A stretch of 64,000 nt of DNA, from assembly GCF_014700075.1 (NCBI RefSeq), contig NZ_JACXBU010000001.1, forward strand, positions 849,785 to 913,784. The letters are read 5' to 3'. A program made the translations under genes and the position numbers. This document shows, one piece after another, positions 1-8,817 of this stretch. Numbering within the stretch: the stretch's first letter is position 1; each line of letters starts with the position of its first letter. The stretch comes from Pseudomonas sp. JM0905a (GTDB lineage Bacteria; Pseudomonadota; Gammaproteobacteria; Pseudomonadales; Pseudomonadaceae). The notes below the pieces were generated by a model. The model did no database searches. It saw nothing but the letters and a program-made list of their open reading frames with translations, and was not told the DNA's origin.

Positions 1-577
1 AGATCTCGCGAGTGATCAGCGGCGCCAGGCCCAGGCTGGGTTCGTCCAGCATCAGCAGCTTTGGCTTGGCCATCAGCGCACGGCCCACGGCGAGCATCTG
101 CCGCTCACCGCCGGATAGGGTGGCGGCCAGTTGGTCGCGGCGTTCCCACAGGCGCGGGAACAGGTCGTAGACCTCCTTGAGGGTTTCGCCGTGGTCGCGC
201 TTGCCGCTGCGGTGGCGCTGGAAGGCGCCGAGCAGCAGGTTGTCGGCCACCGTCATGCTGCCGAACAGCTCGCGCTTCTCTGGCACCAGGCCGAGGCCGC
301 GCGACACCATCACTTCCACTTCCGGCACCACCTCCAGGCTGCCGTCGAAGGCGACCCGGCCACGGGAGCCGAGCACGCCCATGATGGCGGAGAGCAGGGT
401 AGTCTTCCCGGCGCCGTTGGGGCCGATCACGGTGACGATCTGCCCTTGGCCGACGGTCAAGCTGGCGTTGCTCAGGGCCTCCACCTTGCCGTAGGCGACG
501 CACAGGTCGCTGACGTCCAGCACAGGGTTGGAGACGCGGTTCTCTGGCTGCTTCAGGTCTTGAATCGGCATGTTCAT
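1..577 (-). CDS. livF: Branched-chain-type ABC transporter ATP-binding protein, LivF-like (3' end outside window)
   Basis: Second ATPase subunit of a hydrophobic-amino-acid/aromatic-acid importer, acting on the cytoplasmic face of the inner membrane. The gene reads leftward and leaves the window before its stop, so about 192 residues are visible. Walker A GPNGAGKT, signature [15 protein letters not shown] and Walker [14 protein letters not shown] are all present. The ATG at 577 overlaps the stop of the upstream livM-livG fusion (TGATG), which indicates translational coupling; a second in-frame ATG at 571 is possible. Last visible gene of a four-gene transporter operon that diverges from the iac cluster. 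The substrate is inferred from context only; an aromatic acid is plausible. Confidence 0.9.
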   Translation of the reverse strand, partial: MNMPIQDLKQPENRVSNPVLDVSDLCVAYGKVEALSNASLTVGQGQIVTVIGPNGAGKTTLLSAIMGVLGSRGRVAFDGSLEVVPEVEVMVSRGLGLVPEKRELFGSMTVADNLLLGAFQRHRSGKRDHGETLKEVYDLFPRLWERRDQLAATLSGGERQMLAVGRALMAKPKLLMLDEPSLGLAPLITREI

Positions 578-2376
578 CACTCAGCACCTCCGAGATAGGC
601 TTCCAGCACCGCCGGGTCTTTCTGTACGTCGGCTGGCAGGCCGTAGGCGATGCGCTGGCCGAATTCCATCACCACCACGCGGTCCACCAGGCCCATGACG
701 AAGTCCATGTCGTGCTCTACCAGGAGAATCGCCATACCTTCGCTGCGCAGGCGGCTGAGAAGGATGCCGAGGGCTTCCTTCTCCTTGTGACGCAGGCCGG
801 CAGCCGGCTCGTCGAGCAGCAGCAGGCAAGGGTTGGCGCACAGGGCGCGAGCGATTTCGAGGATGCGTTGCTGACCCAGGGCCAGGCTGCCGGCTTCCGC
901 GTGCAGGTAGTCACCCAGGCCGACCCGTTCCAGTTGGCGGCGGGCTTCGGCGAGCAGTTCGGCCTCCTCGCTGCGGTCCAGGCGCAGGGCTGCACTGAGC
1001 ACGCCCTTGTGGCCGCGCAGGTGGGCGCCGATGGCGACGTTCTCCAGCGCGCTCATTTCCGGCAGCAGCTTCACATGCTGGAAGGTGCGGCTCATGCCCA
1101 TGCGGGCGATCGCGCGCGACGGGATGCCGTTGATGCGCTGGCCTCGGAACAGCACGTCGCCCGAGGTAGGGGTGTCCACCCCCGAGAGTTGGTTGAACAG
1201 GGTGCTCTTGCCGGCACCGTTGGGGCCGATCAGGGCGAGGATTTCCCCGGCGCGCACGTCCAGGTTCATCTCGTTGTTGGCCACCAGGCCACCGAAGCGT
1301 CGGGTGACGTTGCGGGCTTCCAGCAGCACTTCGCCGGCCGTCGGCAGCTCGCGACGGGGCAGTTCGGCTGCGTCGTCCAGATCGCGGGCGGCCTTGCGCG
1401 GTTTCCAGGCATCCGGCACCAGGCGCAGCAGCAGCGGCCAGAGGCCGCCCGGCGCGCGCTGCATCAGCAGCACAATGACGATGCCGAAAACGATCACCTC
1501 GTAATTACCGGTGCTACCCAGCAGCTGCGGCAGCAGATCCTGCAGCCACTGCTTGAGCATGGTCAGCACGCCGGCGCCGAGGAGCGCACCCCAGACGCTG
1601 GCCACGCCGCCGATCAGCGCCATGAACAGGTAGTCGATACCCATGTGCAGGCCGAAGGGGGTGGGGTTCACGAAGCGTTGGGTGTGGGCGTAGAGCCAGC
1701 CGGAGATGGCGGCGAACAGGGCGGAGATGAGGAAGATCACCATCTTCGCGCGGAAGGTGTTCACGCCCATCGACTCGGCCATCAACTGACCGCCCTTGAG
1801 GGCGCGGATGGCGCGGCCCTCGCGGGAATCCAGGAGGTTCTGGGTGATCAGCATGGCGCAGAGCATCACGGCCCAGATCAGGTAGTAGATCTCCTCGCCC
1901 TTGTTCAGCTCCCAGCCGAACAGCGAGATCGACGGCAGGCCGCTGACGCCAGTGTGGCCGCCGAGGGATTCCAGGGTGCCGAACAGGTAGTACAGCGACA
2001 GGCCCCAGGCGATGGTGCCCAGCGGCAGGTAATGCCCGGAGAGCTTGAGGGTCAGCGCGCCCAGCAGCAGGGCCACCGCCCCGGTGAGCGCCAGGCCCAC
2101 CAGCAGCGTCAGCCAGGGCGAGGCGCTGGCCCAGGCGAGCCAGCCCGGCAGGTCCTGCACTGTGGTCAGGTAGGCGCTGGTATAGGCGCCCAGACCAACG
2201 AAGGCGGCCTGGCCGAAGCTGGTCATGCCACCGACGCCGGTCAGCAGCACCAGGCCGAGAACCACCAGTGTGTAGAGGCCGATGTAGTTGAGCAGGGTGA
2301 CGTAGTAGGGCGGCAACACCAACGGCGCAACGCCGAGCACAGCCACCAGGGCGAGAATCAGGTAACGCGGTTTCAT
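577..2376 (-). CDS. Fused LivM-LivG: ABC permease plus ATP-binding domain
   Basis: A 599-aa single polypeptide. Residues about 1-325 are a LivM-type permease with many hydrophobic helices (for example [20 protein letters not shown] near the N terminus). Residues about 348-599 are a LivG-type ATPase: Walker [10 protein letters not shown], signature [15 protein letters not shown], Walker [11 protein letters not shown], then [11 protein letters not shown]. Start ATG 2376 overlaps the livH stop by 4 nt (ATGA). M-G fusions are known in this importer family, but the second transporter in this window keeps the two genes separate, so the two systems are not recent duplicates. Confidence 0.9.
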   Translation of the reverse strand: MKPRYLILALVAVLGVAPLVLPPYYVTLLNYIGLYTLVVLGLVLLTGVGGMTSFGQAAFVGLGAYTSAYLTTVQDLPGWLAWASASPWLTLLVGLALTGAVALLLGALTLKLSGHYLPLGTIAWGLSLYYLFGTLESLGGHTGVSGLPSISLFGWELNKGEEIYYLIWAVMLCAMLITQNLLDSREGRAIRALKGGQLMAESMGVNTFRAKMVIFLISALFAAISGWLYAHTQRFVNPTPFGLHMGIDYLFMALIGGVASVWGALLGAGVLTMLKQWLQDLLPQLLGSTGNYEVIVFGIVIVLLMQRAPGGLWPLLLRLVPDAWKPRKAARDLDDAAELPRRELPTAGEVLLEARNVTRRFGGLVANNEMNLDVRAGEILALIGPNGAGKSTLFNQLSGVDTPTSGDVLFRGQRINGIPSRAIARMGMSRTFQHVKLLPEMSALENVAIGAHLRGHKGVLSAALRLDRSEEAELLAEARRQLERVGLGDYLHAEAGSLALGQQRILEIARALCANPCLLLLDEPAAGLRHKEKEALGILLSRLRSEGMAILLVEHDMDFVMGLVDRVVVMEFGQRIAYGLPADVQKDPAVLEAYLGGAE

Positions 2377-3410
2377 TCATCGTCCTCCACGTGACGGCTG
2401 GTGAGGGAGCGCCAGAGCAGGAACGGGATGATCAGCGTGAAGACGATGATTTCCTTGTAGGTGCTGGCCCAGAACATCGAAAAGGCCTCGATCAGGCCTA
2501 CGCCCAGCGCGCCGAGGGCAGCCGCCGGGTAGCTCACCAGGCCGCCGATGATGGCGCCGACGAAACCCTTGAGGCTGATGACGAAGCCTGAGTCGAAGTA
2601 GAGGGTGGTGATGGGGGCGATGAGGATGCCCGACAGCGCGCCGATGAAAGTCGCCAGGGCGAAGGTGGCCTTGCCCGCGAGCGTCGGCGAGATGCCCATC
2701 AGCCGCGCGCCCAGGCGGTTCACCGCGGTGGCGCGCAGGGCCTTGCCATAGAGGCTGCGTTCGAAGAACAGGAACAGGCCGATGATAAGTGCCAGGGACA
2801 CGGCGATCACCCACAGGGTCTGGCTGTTGAAGGTCACCGGGCCGAGGGTCAGGCCGGCTTCGGAGAAGGGCTCCGTGCGGGCGCCTTCGGGGCCGAACAT
2901 CAGCAGGCCGATGCCGACCATGGCCACGTGCATGGCGATGGAGACGATCAGCAGCACCAGCGAACTCGCCGAGGCAATCGGTTGGAATACCAGGCGATAG
3001 AGCTGCGGGCCGAGCGGTACTACCAGGGCGAGGGTGAGCAGCGCCTGGATCGCCATGGGCAGTTCGGCAAGCGGCAGGCTGCGCACCAGGCCGACCATGG
3101 CCAGGGCATAGGCGAGCTTGGGGAGTATCCGTTTCGGGAAGCGGAAGCCGCGGCTGGCGCGGGTCGCGTCATACAGGTCCATAGTGCAGTCGGCGAGGGT
3201 CAGTGCGAGGAGCAGCCAGACCACGGCGGTGGGCTGGCCGGCCTGCAGGCTGGCCATGGCCAGGGCGCCGTAGGTGACGAACTCGCCCTGGGGGATCAGC
3301 AGGATGCGCGTGACGGTGAAGACCAGCAGGAGCGACAAGGCCAGCAGCGCATAGATGGCGCCGTTGGTGATGCCGTCCTGGCCGAGCAGCAGGGCTATCT
3401 GGAGATTCAT
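2373..3410 (-). CDS. livH: Branched-chain-type ABC transporter permease, LivH-like
   Basis: Inner-membrane permease of 345 aa, slightly longer than the usual ~300 because of an insertion around residues 70-125 (ending near RGFRFPKRIL). The N terminus has the family pattern NGAIYALLALSLLLVF, and the C-terminal half has the conserved loop LKGFVGAIIGGLVSYPAAALGA. Begins 151 bp downstream of the substrate-binding protein gene, with a palindromic repeat in the gap. Overlaps the next gene by 4 nt. Pairs with the permease domain of the LivM-LivG fusion. Confidence 0.88.
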   Translation of the reverse strand: MNLQIALLLGQDGITNGAIYALLALSLLLVFTVTRILLIPQGEFVTYGALAMASLQAGQPTAVVWLLLALTLADCTMDLYDATRASRGFRFPKRILPKLAYALAMVGLVRSLPLAELPMAIQALLTLALVVPLGPQLYRLVFQPIASASSLVLLIVSIAMHVAMVGIGLLMFGPEGARTEPFSEAGLTLGPVTFNSQTLWVIAVSLALIIGLFLFFERSLYGKALRATAVNRLGARLMGISPTLAGKATFALATFIGALSGILIAPITTLYFDSGFVISLKGFVGAIIGGLVSYPAAALGALGVGLIEAFSMFWASTYKEIIVFTLIIPFLLWRSLTSRHVEDDE

Positions 3411-3458
3411 GGTGGGAACTCTTGTTGCGGTATGGGGCGCGCGAGGCGATCAGTGCGT

Positions 3459-3546
3459 AGGGGGGGATGACGCTTTTTTCATCCACCTTCGGCGTTCGGC
3501 CGGGCTCCGCCTGGTGGACATGAAAGGCGATGTCCACCCTACGAGA
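3459..3546. repeat. Intergenic palindromic repeat (GGTGGACAT type)
   Basis: Between the substrate-binding protein and livH. GGTGGACAT (3513-3521) faces ATGTCCACC (3530-3538) over an 8-nt loop, ending in CCCTACGAG. A weaker inverted partner, GTAGGGGGGATGA, starts near 3459. In the transcript this forms a stable hairpin without a U-run, which could attenuate or protect the mRNA so that the binding protein is made in excess. This is a common style of Pseudomonas intergenic repeat. Confidence 0.6.
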
Positions 3547-3561
3547 GCCCAGGCCTGAGGA

Positions 3562-4713
3562 TCAGTTACGGCCCAGCACGGTCCAGGTGCCGTTCTTCAC
3601 CTGGATCAGCTCACGGCCGCGCTCGTCGAAGCCGCTGTGGTCTTCCGGGGTCATGTTGTAGACACCCTGGGTGGCGGCCAGCTCGTGGCTCGCCTCCAGT
3701 GCGTCACGCAGGGCGGCGCGGAACTCCGGGGTGCCCGGCTGGGCCTTGGCGGCGGCTTGCGGAATGGCCTTCTGCAGTAGCAGGCCGGCGTCGTAGGTGT
3801 TGGCGCCGAAGGTGGCCGGCTTGCTGCCGTTCAACTTCTCGTAGGCGGCCACGTACTCACCGGCGACCTGCTTGGAGGGATGGCTGTCGGGGATCTCGTC
3901 CAGTACCAGCATCAGGCTGGCGGCGAGGATGGTGCCTTCCACCTTCTTGCCACCCAGCTTGAGGAAGTCCGGCAGGGCTGCGCCGTGGGTCTGGTACATC
4001 TGGCCACGGTAGCCCTGGTCGAACAGCGTGGTCTGCGGCAGCACCGCAGCACTGCCCGGCGCGGCGACCAGTACGGCGTCAGGACGGGAGGCCAGTACTT
4101 TCAGGCTCTGGCCGGTGACGGAGGTGTCCTGGCGCTGGAAGCGCTCGTTGGCCACCAGCTTGATGCCGTGTTCGGCGGCCAGCGCGCCCATCACCTTGGA
4201 CCAGTTTTCACCATAGGGATCGGCGGTGCCGATGAAGCCCAGGGTCTTCACACCGCGTGCGCTCATGTCCTCCACCAGGGCCTTGGCGATCAGGTCATCG
4301 TTCTGGGTGGTCTTGAACACCCACTTCTTCTGCTCGTTCATTGGCAGCACCACGGATGCGGTACCTACCGGCGCGAGCAGCGGCACGCCGGCTTCGGCGA
4401 CGAACTGGATCACGCCCATCGCGTTGGGCGAGCCGCTTGGGCCGATGATGGCATCGACGTTTTCTTCGCTGATCAGTTTCTTCAGCGCCTTCACGGTAGC
4501 GGTGGGGTCGCTGCCGTCATCCAGGGCGATGTACTTCACCTGTTGGTCGCCGGCCTGGGTGGGCAGCAGCGGCGTCGAGTTCTTCTGGGGAAGCCCGACC
4601 AGGGCGAGGGGGCCGGTGGAGGAGGTAATGACACCGACTTTCACTTCGGCCTGTGCGAAGGAAAGGCAGGCGGCGCTGAGGAGCAGGGTGGACACGGCTT
4701 GTTTGAAGAGCAT
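3562..4713 (-). CDS. Periplasmic substrate-binding protein of ABC importer (LivK/PBP1-like)
   Basis: A 383-aa periplasmic binding protein (type I fold, Leu/Ile/Val and aromatic-acid class). The start is set at ATG 4713 because it is preceded by CGGAG 7 nt upstream and begins a clean signal peptide (MLFKQAVSTLLLSAACLSFA-QA). A longer reading frame to 4785 lacks these. The mature protein begins EVKVGVITSSTGPLALVG, typical of the family; GTADPYGENW also fits. First gene of the operon binding protein-livH-livMG-livF, divergent from iacH across a 731-bp regulatory gap. Ligand unknown; indole-3-acetate or a related aromatic is an inference from position. Confidence 0.88.
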   Translation of the reverse strand: MLFKQAVSTLLLSAACLSFAQAEVKVGVITSSTGPLALVGLPQKNSTPLLPTQAGDQQVKYIALDDGSDPTATVKALKKLISEENVDAIIGPSGSPNAMGVIQFVAEAGVPLLAPVGTASVVLPMNEQKKWVFKTTQNDDLIAKALVEDMSARGVKTLGFIGTADPYGENWSKVMGALAAEHGIKLVANERFQRQDTSVTGQSLKVLASRPDAVLVAAPGSAAVLPQTTLFDQGYRGQMYQTHGAALPDFLKLGGKKVEGTILAASLMLVLDEIPDSHPSKQVAGEYVAAYEKLNGSKPATFGANTYDAGLLLQKAIPQAAAKAQPGTPEFRAALRDALEASHELAATQGVYNMTPEDHSGFDERGRELIQVKNGTWTVLGRN

Positions 4714-5444
4714 GACGTTCTCCGAGGGTTGCAAGGCTATTCGAGGGGCAGTGGTCCGCAGGGTGCTCCAGGTCCCGAAGGGCATGGATGTGCGGATGGC
4801 TTGCCGCCCTTTTGTTGTTCTGGCGCCTTGTGGCGCTACCGGCGGGTATCCCGCTCGGCGGGAAGCGAAATTGCAGCTCCCGTGCCAGAAAAACCTGCGC
4901 CATGGCGGTGCAGTGCCGCGGTAGCTTCGTTGAGCCCCTCCGATTTCCCTTCAAGTCAGTGCTTGCTGACTCACTCATCGGACCTTTCTGACAATCGACG
5001 TCATGCCAGTGGCAATCGGCTTTCCAGCCTCCTTTGCAGGGCGTTTTTCTAGCTGATTCTTGGGGCTTTTAAGGATAAAAAAGCGCTTATTAACCGCCAA
5101 AAAATCAGCAATAAATTGCAAATATTCCGTTCGATAATCGACCAGGTATGGAGGCGTTGCATGCGCTTCAATTTTTACTGTGCGAGATGTGAATAATTCT
5201 TATCTTATATCTAAATATATGAAAATAAAGGGTTTATTTATTTAAGTTGCGTGAAATATCTATTTTCAGGTTGTTACCTAAATGCACGGAAGTGGTGCTC
5301 TGTTACGTGAAAATGCACCTAATCTACACACTCATTTTCCAGTGATAATTCAATTGACATTTCACGTAATTCTTTCGATTCTGGATTTACGCGATCGACA
5401 CCTCCGACGGGGTGGTCGAGCACCAACAAGAACGCCAATGGGTG
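4714..5444. promoter_or_regulatory. Divergent regulatory region between the ABC operon and the iac cluster
   Basis: A 731-bp gap with no convincing gene; 5040-5400 is markedly AT-rich against GC-rich flanks. Three half-sites stand out: TTGCGTGAAA (5247-5256), TTACGTGAAA (5303-5312) and the inverted TTTCACGTAA (5360-5369), spaced 56-57 bp. A sigma-70-like TTGACA (5354-5359), 17-nt spacer and GATTCT lie over the inverted copy, placing that site on a possible iacH promoter. IacR (MarR family) is the known iac regulator but is not encoded in this window, so the binder is unknown. Confidence 0.55.
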
Positions 5445-6563
5445 ATGCAGATGACGATAGTGGTCGAGCGGCTGGAGCTGGGTGGCGCGGGGCGAACCGT
5501 GATGGTGAAAGACACCATCGATATCGCCGGCCATCCCACCCGCGCTTCCAGCCGCGCGCTGGAAGAAGCGCCGGATGCCCTGCGCCATGCCGACGTGGTT
5601 CAGGCGCTGCTGGATGCGGGCTGCCGCATCACCGGCAAGACCAGTCTGCATGAACTGGCTTTCGGTACCACCGGCCTGAATGCCTGGACCGGTACTGCGG
5701 AAAACCCGCGTTATCCCGGCCGTGTGCCTGGTGGCTCTTCCAGTGGCTCGGCTGCTGCCGTCGCTGCAGGTCTCTGCGACTTTTCCCTGGGCACCGATAC
5801 CGGCGGCTCGGTGCGCGTGCCGGCGGCCTGCTGCGGCGTGTTCGGTCTCAAGCCGACCTTCGGCCGCGTCAGCCGTGCCGGTGTGATGCCGGCACAGACT
5901 TCCCTGGATTGCGTCGGCCCCTTCGCCGCCAGCATTCAACTGCTGATCGAGGCCATGGCTGCCATCGATCCTTCCTTCGATGCACTACCGGCGGTGAGTG
6001 GCGTCCGCATCGGTGTCGTGCCGGTACAGGCCAATCCGGAAGTGCAGGCGGCGCTGGATGCCGTGCTGGAAGCCTCTGATTTCGAATTGCTCAGTGCGCC
6101 GCTGCCCGGCATGCAGGCCGCCTATGACGCGGGCCTGGCCATCATCAACCGGGAAACCTGGAACGCCTGCGGTCACCTGGTGGAAACCGGGCTGGTGGGC
6201 GCTGATGTCGCCTCGCGCCTGCTGGCTGCCAAGGACACCTCCGACGCCGCCGTGGCCGACGCCGAGGCCGTCCGCGTCGCCTTCACCGCCGAGGTGGATG
6301 CCGCCCTGGCGTGCTGCCCGATCCTCGCGCTGCCGACCCTGCCGGACTACCCAGCGTTGGTGGCGGATGCCGCCGACACCCGCGCGGCCATCGGCATGAC
6401 CGCCTTCGTGCGGCCTTTCAATCTCACTGGCCACCCGGCGCTGAGCATTCCATTCGAGGGCGCCTCGAAGCTGCCGGTGGGTCTGCAACTCGTTGCCGCC
6501 AAGGGCGCGGACGAACTGCTGCTGGCAGTCGCCCGCGAGCTTGTGCAGCGCCTCGAACAATAA
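5445..6563 (+). CDS. iacH: Amidase-signature enzyme, IacH-like
   Basis: A 372-aa amidase-signature hydrolase. Visible are the catalytic lysine in VKDTIDIAG (about K22), the Ser-rich GGSSSGSAAAVAAG (about 96-109, containing the cis-Ser) and the nucleophile serine in DTGGSVRVPA (about S122). IacH is the GatA-like member of the indole-3-acetate cluster; its exact role in the pathway is not settled. The start is uncertain: ATG 5445, ATG 5451 or an upstream GTG at 5412, none with a strong ribosome site. First gene of the H-A-B-I-C-D-E-F-G series, 25 bp before iacA. Confidence 0.85.
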   Translation: MQMTIVVERLELGGAGRTVMVKDTIDIAGHPTRASSRALEEAPDALRHADVVQALLDAGCRITGKTSLHELAFGTTGLNAWTGTAENPRYPGRVPGGSSSGSAAAVAAGLCDFSLGTDTGGSVRVPAACCGVFGLKPTFGRVSRAGVMPAQTSLDCVGPFAASIQLLIEAMAAIDPSFDALPAVSGVRIGVVPVQANPEVQAALDAVLEASDFELLSAPLPGMQAAYDAGLAIINRETWNACGHLVETGLVGADVASRLLAAKDTSDAAVADAEAVRVAFTAEVDAALACCPILALPTLPDYPALVADAADTRAAIGMTAFVRPFNLTGHPALSIPFEGASKLPVGLQLVAAKGADELLLAVARELVQRLEQ

Positions 6564-6588
6564 CCAAGAAGCCCACCTGGAGAGCCCC

Positions 6589-7761
6589 ATGTCTTCGCTA
6601 AGCGAGCTGGATTACCAGCGCCCCACCCCGATTACCGCGAGTGAAGGATTCCAGGCACTGCTCGCCGACATCCGCGAGCGTGCCCGGCGCGAGGAATTCG
6701 ACCGGCAGAAATTCATTTCCCAGGACGTAATCGAGCGCTTCAAGGAACTGGGCGTCTATCGCGCACTGGTGCCTACCCGCTTCGGCGGCGACCAGCGTTC
6801 GCCCATGGAGTTCTGCCAGATGGTGGAGGACATCTCCGCCGCCGACGGTTCCGCCGGCTGGGTCGCCAGCTTCGGCATGAATCCGGTGTACCTGGCCGCG
6901 CTGCCGCTGGCGACCCTGGAAAAGGTTTACGCCAATGGCCCGGACGTGGTGTTCGCCGGTGGCATCTTCCCGCCGCAGCCGGCCGCCTTCGTCGAGGGCG
7001 GGCTGGAAGTGAACGGGCGCTGGAAATTCTCCAGTGGCTGCATGGGCGCCAACCTGATCGGCGTCGGCATCAGCCCGAAGAACGGTGACACCGTCGGCCT
7101 GCCGCGCCTGGCCGTGATGCCGCGCGAGAAGGTGAAGATCGAGGAAACCTGGGACGTGATCGGCCTGATCGGCACCGGCAGCCACGACGTGGTGATCGAA
7201 GGCGTGGTCGTGCCCGAAGAGTGGACCTTCGTTCGCGGTGGCCCGTCCAACCTCGACGAGCCGATGTTCCGCTATCCGTCCCTGTCCTTTGCCACCCAGG
7301 TGCTGTCCGTCGTGGGGCTGGGCGTCGCCCGTGCCGCGCTGGACTACTTGTCCGGCATGGCCACCGGCCGTTTCTCCGTCACGGGTGCTCCGGCCCTGTC
7401 CGACCGCCCGCTGGCGCAGATGCAGATGGCCAAGGCCGAAGCCGAACTTCGCGCCGCCCGCGCCTGGTTCTACGAGGCGATGGAAAACGCCTGGGCCAGC
7501 CTGCTGGCCGGCGACCCGGTGAGCGTCGAGCAGACCAACCTGCTGCGCCTGTCCTCCACCCACGCCACCCGCGTGTCCGCCGAAGTGGCGCGTACCGCAC
7601 AGATGCTCTCCGGCATGACCGGCGTGTACCGGGACAACCCGCTGTCGCGCTTCGTCAACGACACCCTGGTGATCACCCAGCACGCCTTCATGGGCGACAT
7701 GACCTACCAGAACGCCGGCGCGATCTTCTTCGGCAACAAGCCGCTGCCCGGCTACCTGTGA
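6589..7761 (+). CDS. iacA: Acyl-CoA dehydrogenase-like flavin monooxygenase, IacA
   Basis: A 390-aa protein of the acyl-CoA dehydrogenase/HsaA-type flavin monooxygenase group. It is thought to hydroxylate the indole ring as the first step of indole-3-acetate breakdown, with reduced flavin supplied by IacG. Features: N-terminal helical domain (FGGDQRSPMEFCQMVEDIS), middle beta domain (WDVIGLIGTGSHDVVIEGV) and C-terminal helical domain ending QNAGAIFFGNKPLPGYL. ATG 6589 follows CTGGAGAG; an in-frame extension back to 6493 lies inside iacH and is rejected. Substrate assignment rests on the neighbouring gene set. Confidence 0.88.
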   Translation: MSSLSELDYQRPTPITASEGFQALLADIRERARREEFDRQKFISQDVIERFKELGVYRALVPTRFGGDQRSPMEFCQMVEDISAADGSAGWVASFGMNPVYLAALPLATLEKVYANGPDVVFAGGIFPPQPAAFVEGGLEVNGRWKFSSGCMGANLIGVGISPKNGDTVGLPRLAVMPREKVKIEETWDVIGLIGTGSHDVVIEGVVVPEEWTFVRGGPSNLDEPMFRYPSLSFATQVLSVVGLGVARAALDYLSGMATGRFSVTGAPALSDRPLAQMQMAKAEAELRAARAWFYEAMENAWASLLAGDPVSVEQTNLLRLSSTHATRVSAEVARTAQMLSGMTGVYRDNPLSRFVNDTLVITQHAFMGDMTYQNAGAIFFGNKPLPGYL

Positions 7762-7788
7762 ATTCCAACTGACTGATCGGTGATTTCG

Positions 7789-8151
7789 ATGAGCGATAAG
7801 AAAGCCCTGCGCGTCCTGTTCTGCATGGGTATCAACCAGAACTTCTTCGACGCCCCGCGTGAAGAGCAACTGCAGGTCTGGGCGGCCTTCAGCGAGATGT
7901 GGAACGGCATCCACGACCTGCCTGGCGTGAAGGTGTTCGGCAACATGGACGACGACCAGAGCATGGTTGGACCAAGCACCGGCTACCCCTGGACCACCTA
8001 CCTGCTGGCCGACGTACCGGATATCGAAACCGTGCATGCTGCCTGCAACCTGTTCCGCACTACGCCGGTAGGTGATGGCACCTACAAACTGTGGCGCTAC
8101 GCCAAGGTCGAGGCCCGCACCGGCCGCGAACTGATCATCCAGCGCGCGTGA
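7789..8151 (+). CDS. iacB: Small protein IacB
   Basis: A 120-aa soluble protein without a recognised enzyme signature: no signal peptide, a short alpha/beta character (LRVLFCMGINQNFFDA near the N terminus, YKLWRYAKVEARTGRELI at the C terminus). It matches the position and size of iacB in known indole-3-acetate clusters. It may be a small ferredoxin-like-fold protein comparable to muconolactone-isomerase-like proteins, but this is inference. Sits 27 bp after iacA and 5 bp before iacI, clearly in the same operon. Confidence 0.8.
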   Translation: MSDKKALRVLFCMGINQNFFDAPREEQLQVWAAFSEMWNGIHDLPGVKVFGNMDDDQSMVGPSTGYPWTTYLLADVPDIETVHAACNLFRTTPVGDGTYKLWRYAKVEARTGRELIIQRA

Positions 8152-8156
8152 CCGCC

Positions 8157-8663
8157 ATGAGCCAAGCCCTCGAACTGCGCCTGCGCCGGCTGGAAAGCGA
8201 ACACGCCGTGCGCGCCTGCATGAACCGCTACATGGAGTTGTGCGACGCCCTCGACGCCCGCACGCCCCTGGACGAGCTGGCCGGGCTGTTCACCTTGGAT
8301 GCCGTCTGGGAAGGCAAGGGCGCGAAGTACGCCAAGAGCTTCGGTGGTTACCAGGGTCGCGAGGCGATCCGCGCCATGTTCGCCACCTACATGGTGGAGC
8401 CGGCGCACTTCGCCCTGAACGTGCACTTCCTCTGCTCGGAGCTGATCCGCGTCGAGGGCGTGGAAGCCAACGGCAGTTGGGTGATGTTGCAGACCTCCAC
8501 CTTCGCCAGCGGCGCCTCGCACCTCAATGCGGCGCGCCTGACGGTGAAGTTCCGCGAGGAGGAGGGCGCCTGGCGCATGGCGCATTTCCAGACCGAGAAC
8601 CTGTTCAGCCGTCCGGTGGAGGCGTGGAACAGCGACGCGCACCTGCCGGTTCCGGGCAAATGA
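8157..8663 (+). CDS. iacI: SnoaL-like/NTF2-fold protein, IacI
   Basis: A 168-aa protein with the SnoaL/NTF2-fold pattern: ACMNRYMELCDALDAR helix, LAGLFTLDAVWEGKG, GREAIRAMFATY, and a C-terminal beta sheet ending WRMAHFQTENLFSRP. Proteins of this fold also form small subunits of ring-hydroxylating oxygenases. IacI is part of the known iac set with an undefined or accessory role. Start ATG 8157 lies 5 bp after the iacB stop. A 154-bp gap with a palindromic repeat separates it from iacC. Confidence 0.82.
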   Translation: MSQALELRLRRLESEHAVRACMNRYMELCDALDARTPLDELAGLFTLDAVWEGKGAKYAKSFGGYQGREAIRAMFATYMVEPAHFALNVHFLCSELIRVEGVEANGSWVMLQTSTFASGASHLNAARLTVKFREEEGAWRMAHFQTENLFSRPVEAWNSDAHLPVPGK

Positions 8664-8682
8664 AGACACCTGCCTGCCTTTG

Positions 8683-8760
8683 TGTAGGAGCGAGGGGGAC
8701 GCCGAGTTCTTGCTCGCGAAAGGGGAGCGACCGGGGTTCGCGAGCAAGTTCGCTCCTACG
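8683..8760. repeat. Palindromic repeat pair (TGTAGGAGCGA type)
   Basis: TGTAGGAGCGA (8683-8693) faces TCGCTCCTACG-type sequence ending at 8760. Inside, TTGCTCGCGAA (8710-8720) faces TTCGCGAGCAA (8737-8747). Typical paired Pseudomonas REP-like element, here lodged between iacI and iacC inside the operon. Confidence 0.75.
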
Positions 8761-8817
8761 GAAGCTGCCAACAAGAAATTTGAGTGAGTCGGCGCCTTGC
8801 GTCGACGAGGAGTGATC

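Noticed and set aside
712..2394. 560-aa plus-strand ORF opposite livMG
   Set aside because: Antisense shadow in GC-rich DNA; the minus strand encodes a recognised transporter over the whole length. The same applies to long frames opposite antA, livM, catB and the RND gene.
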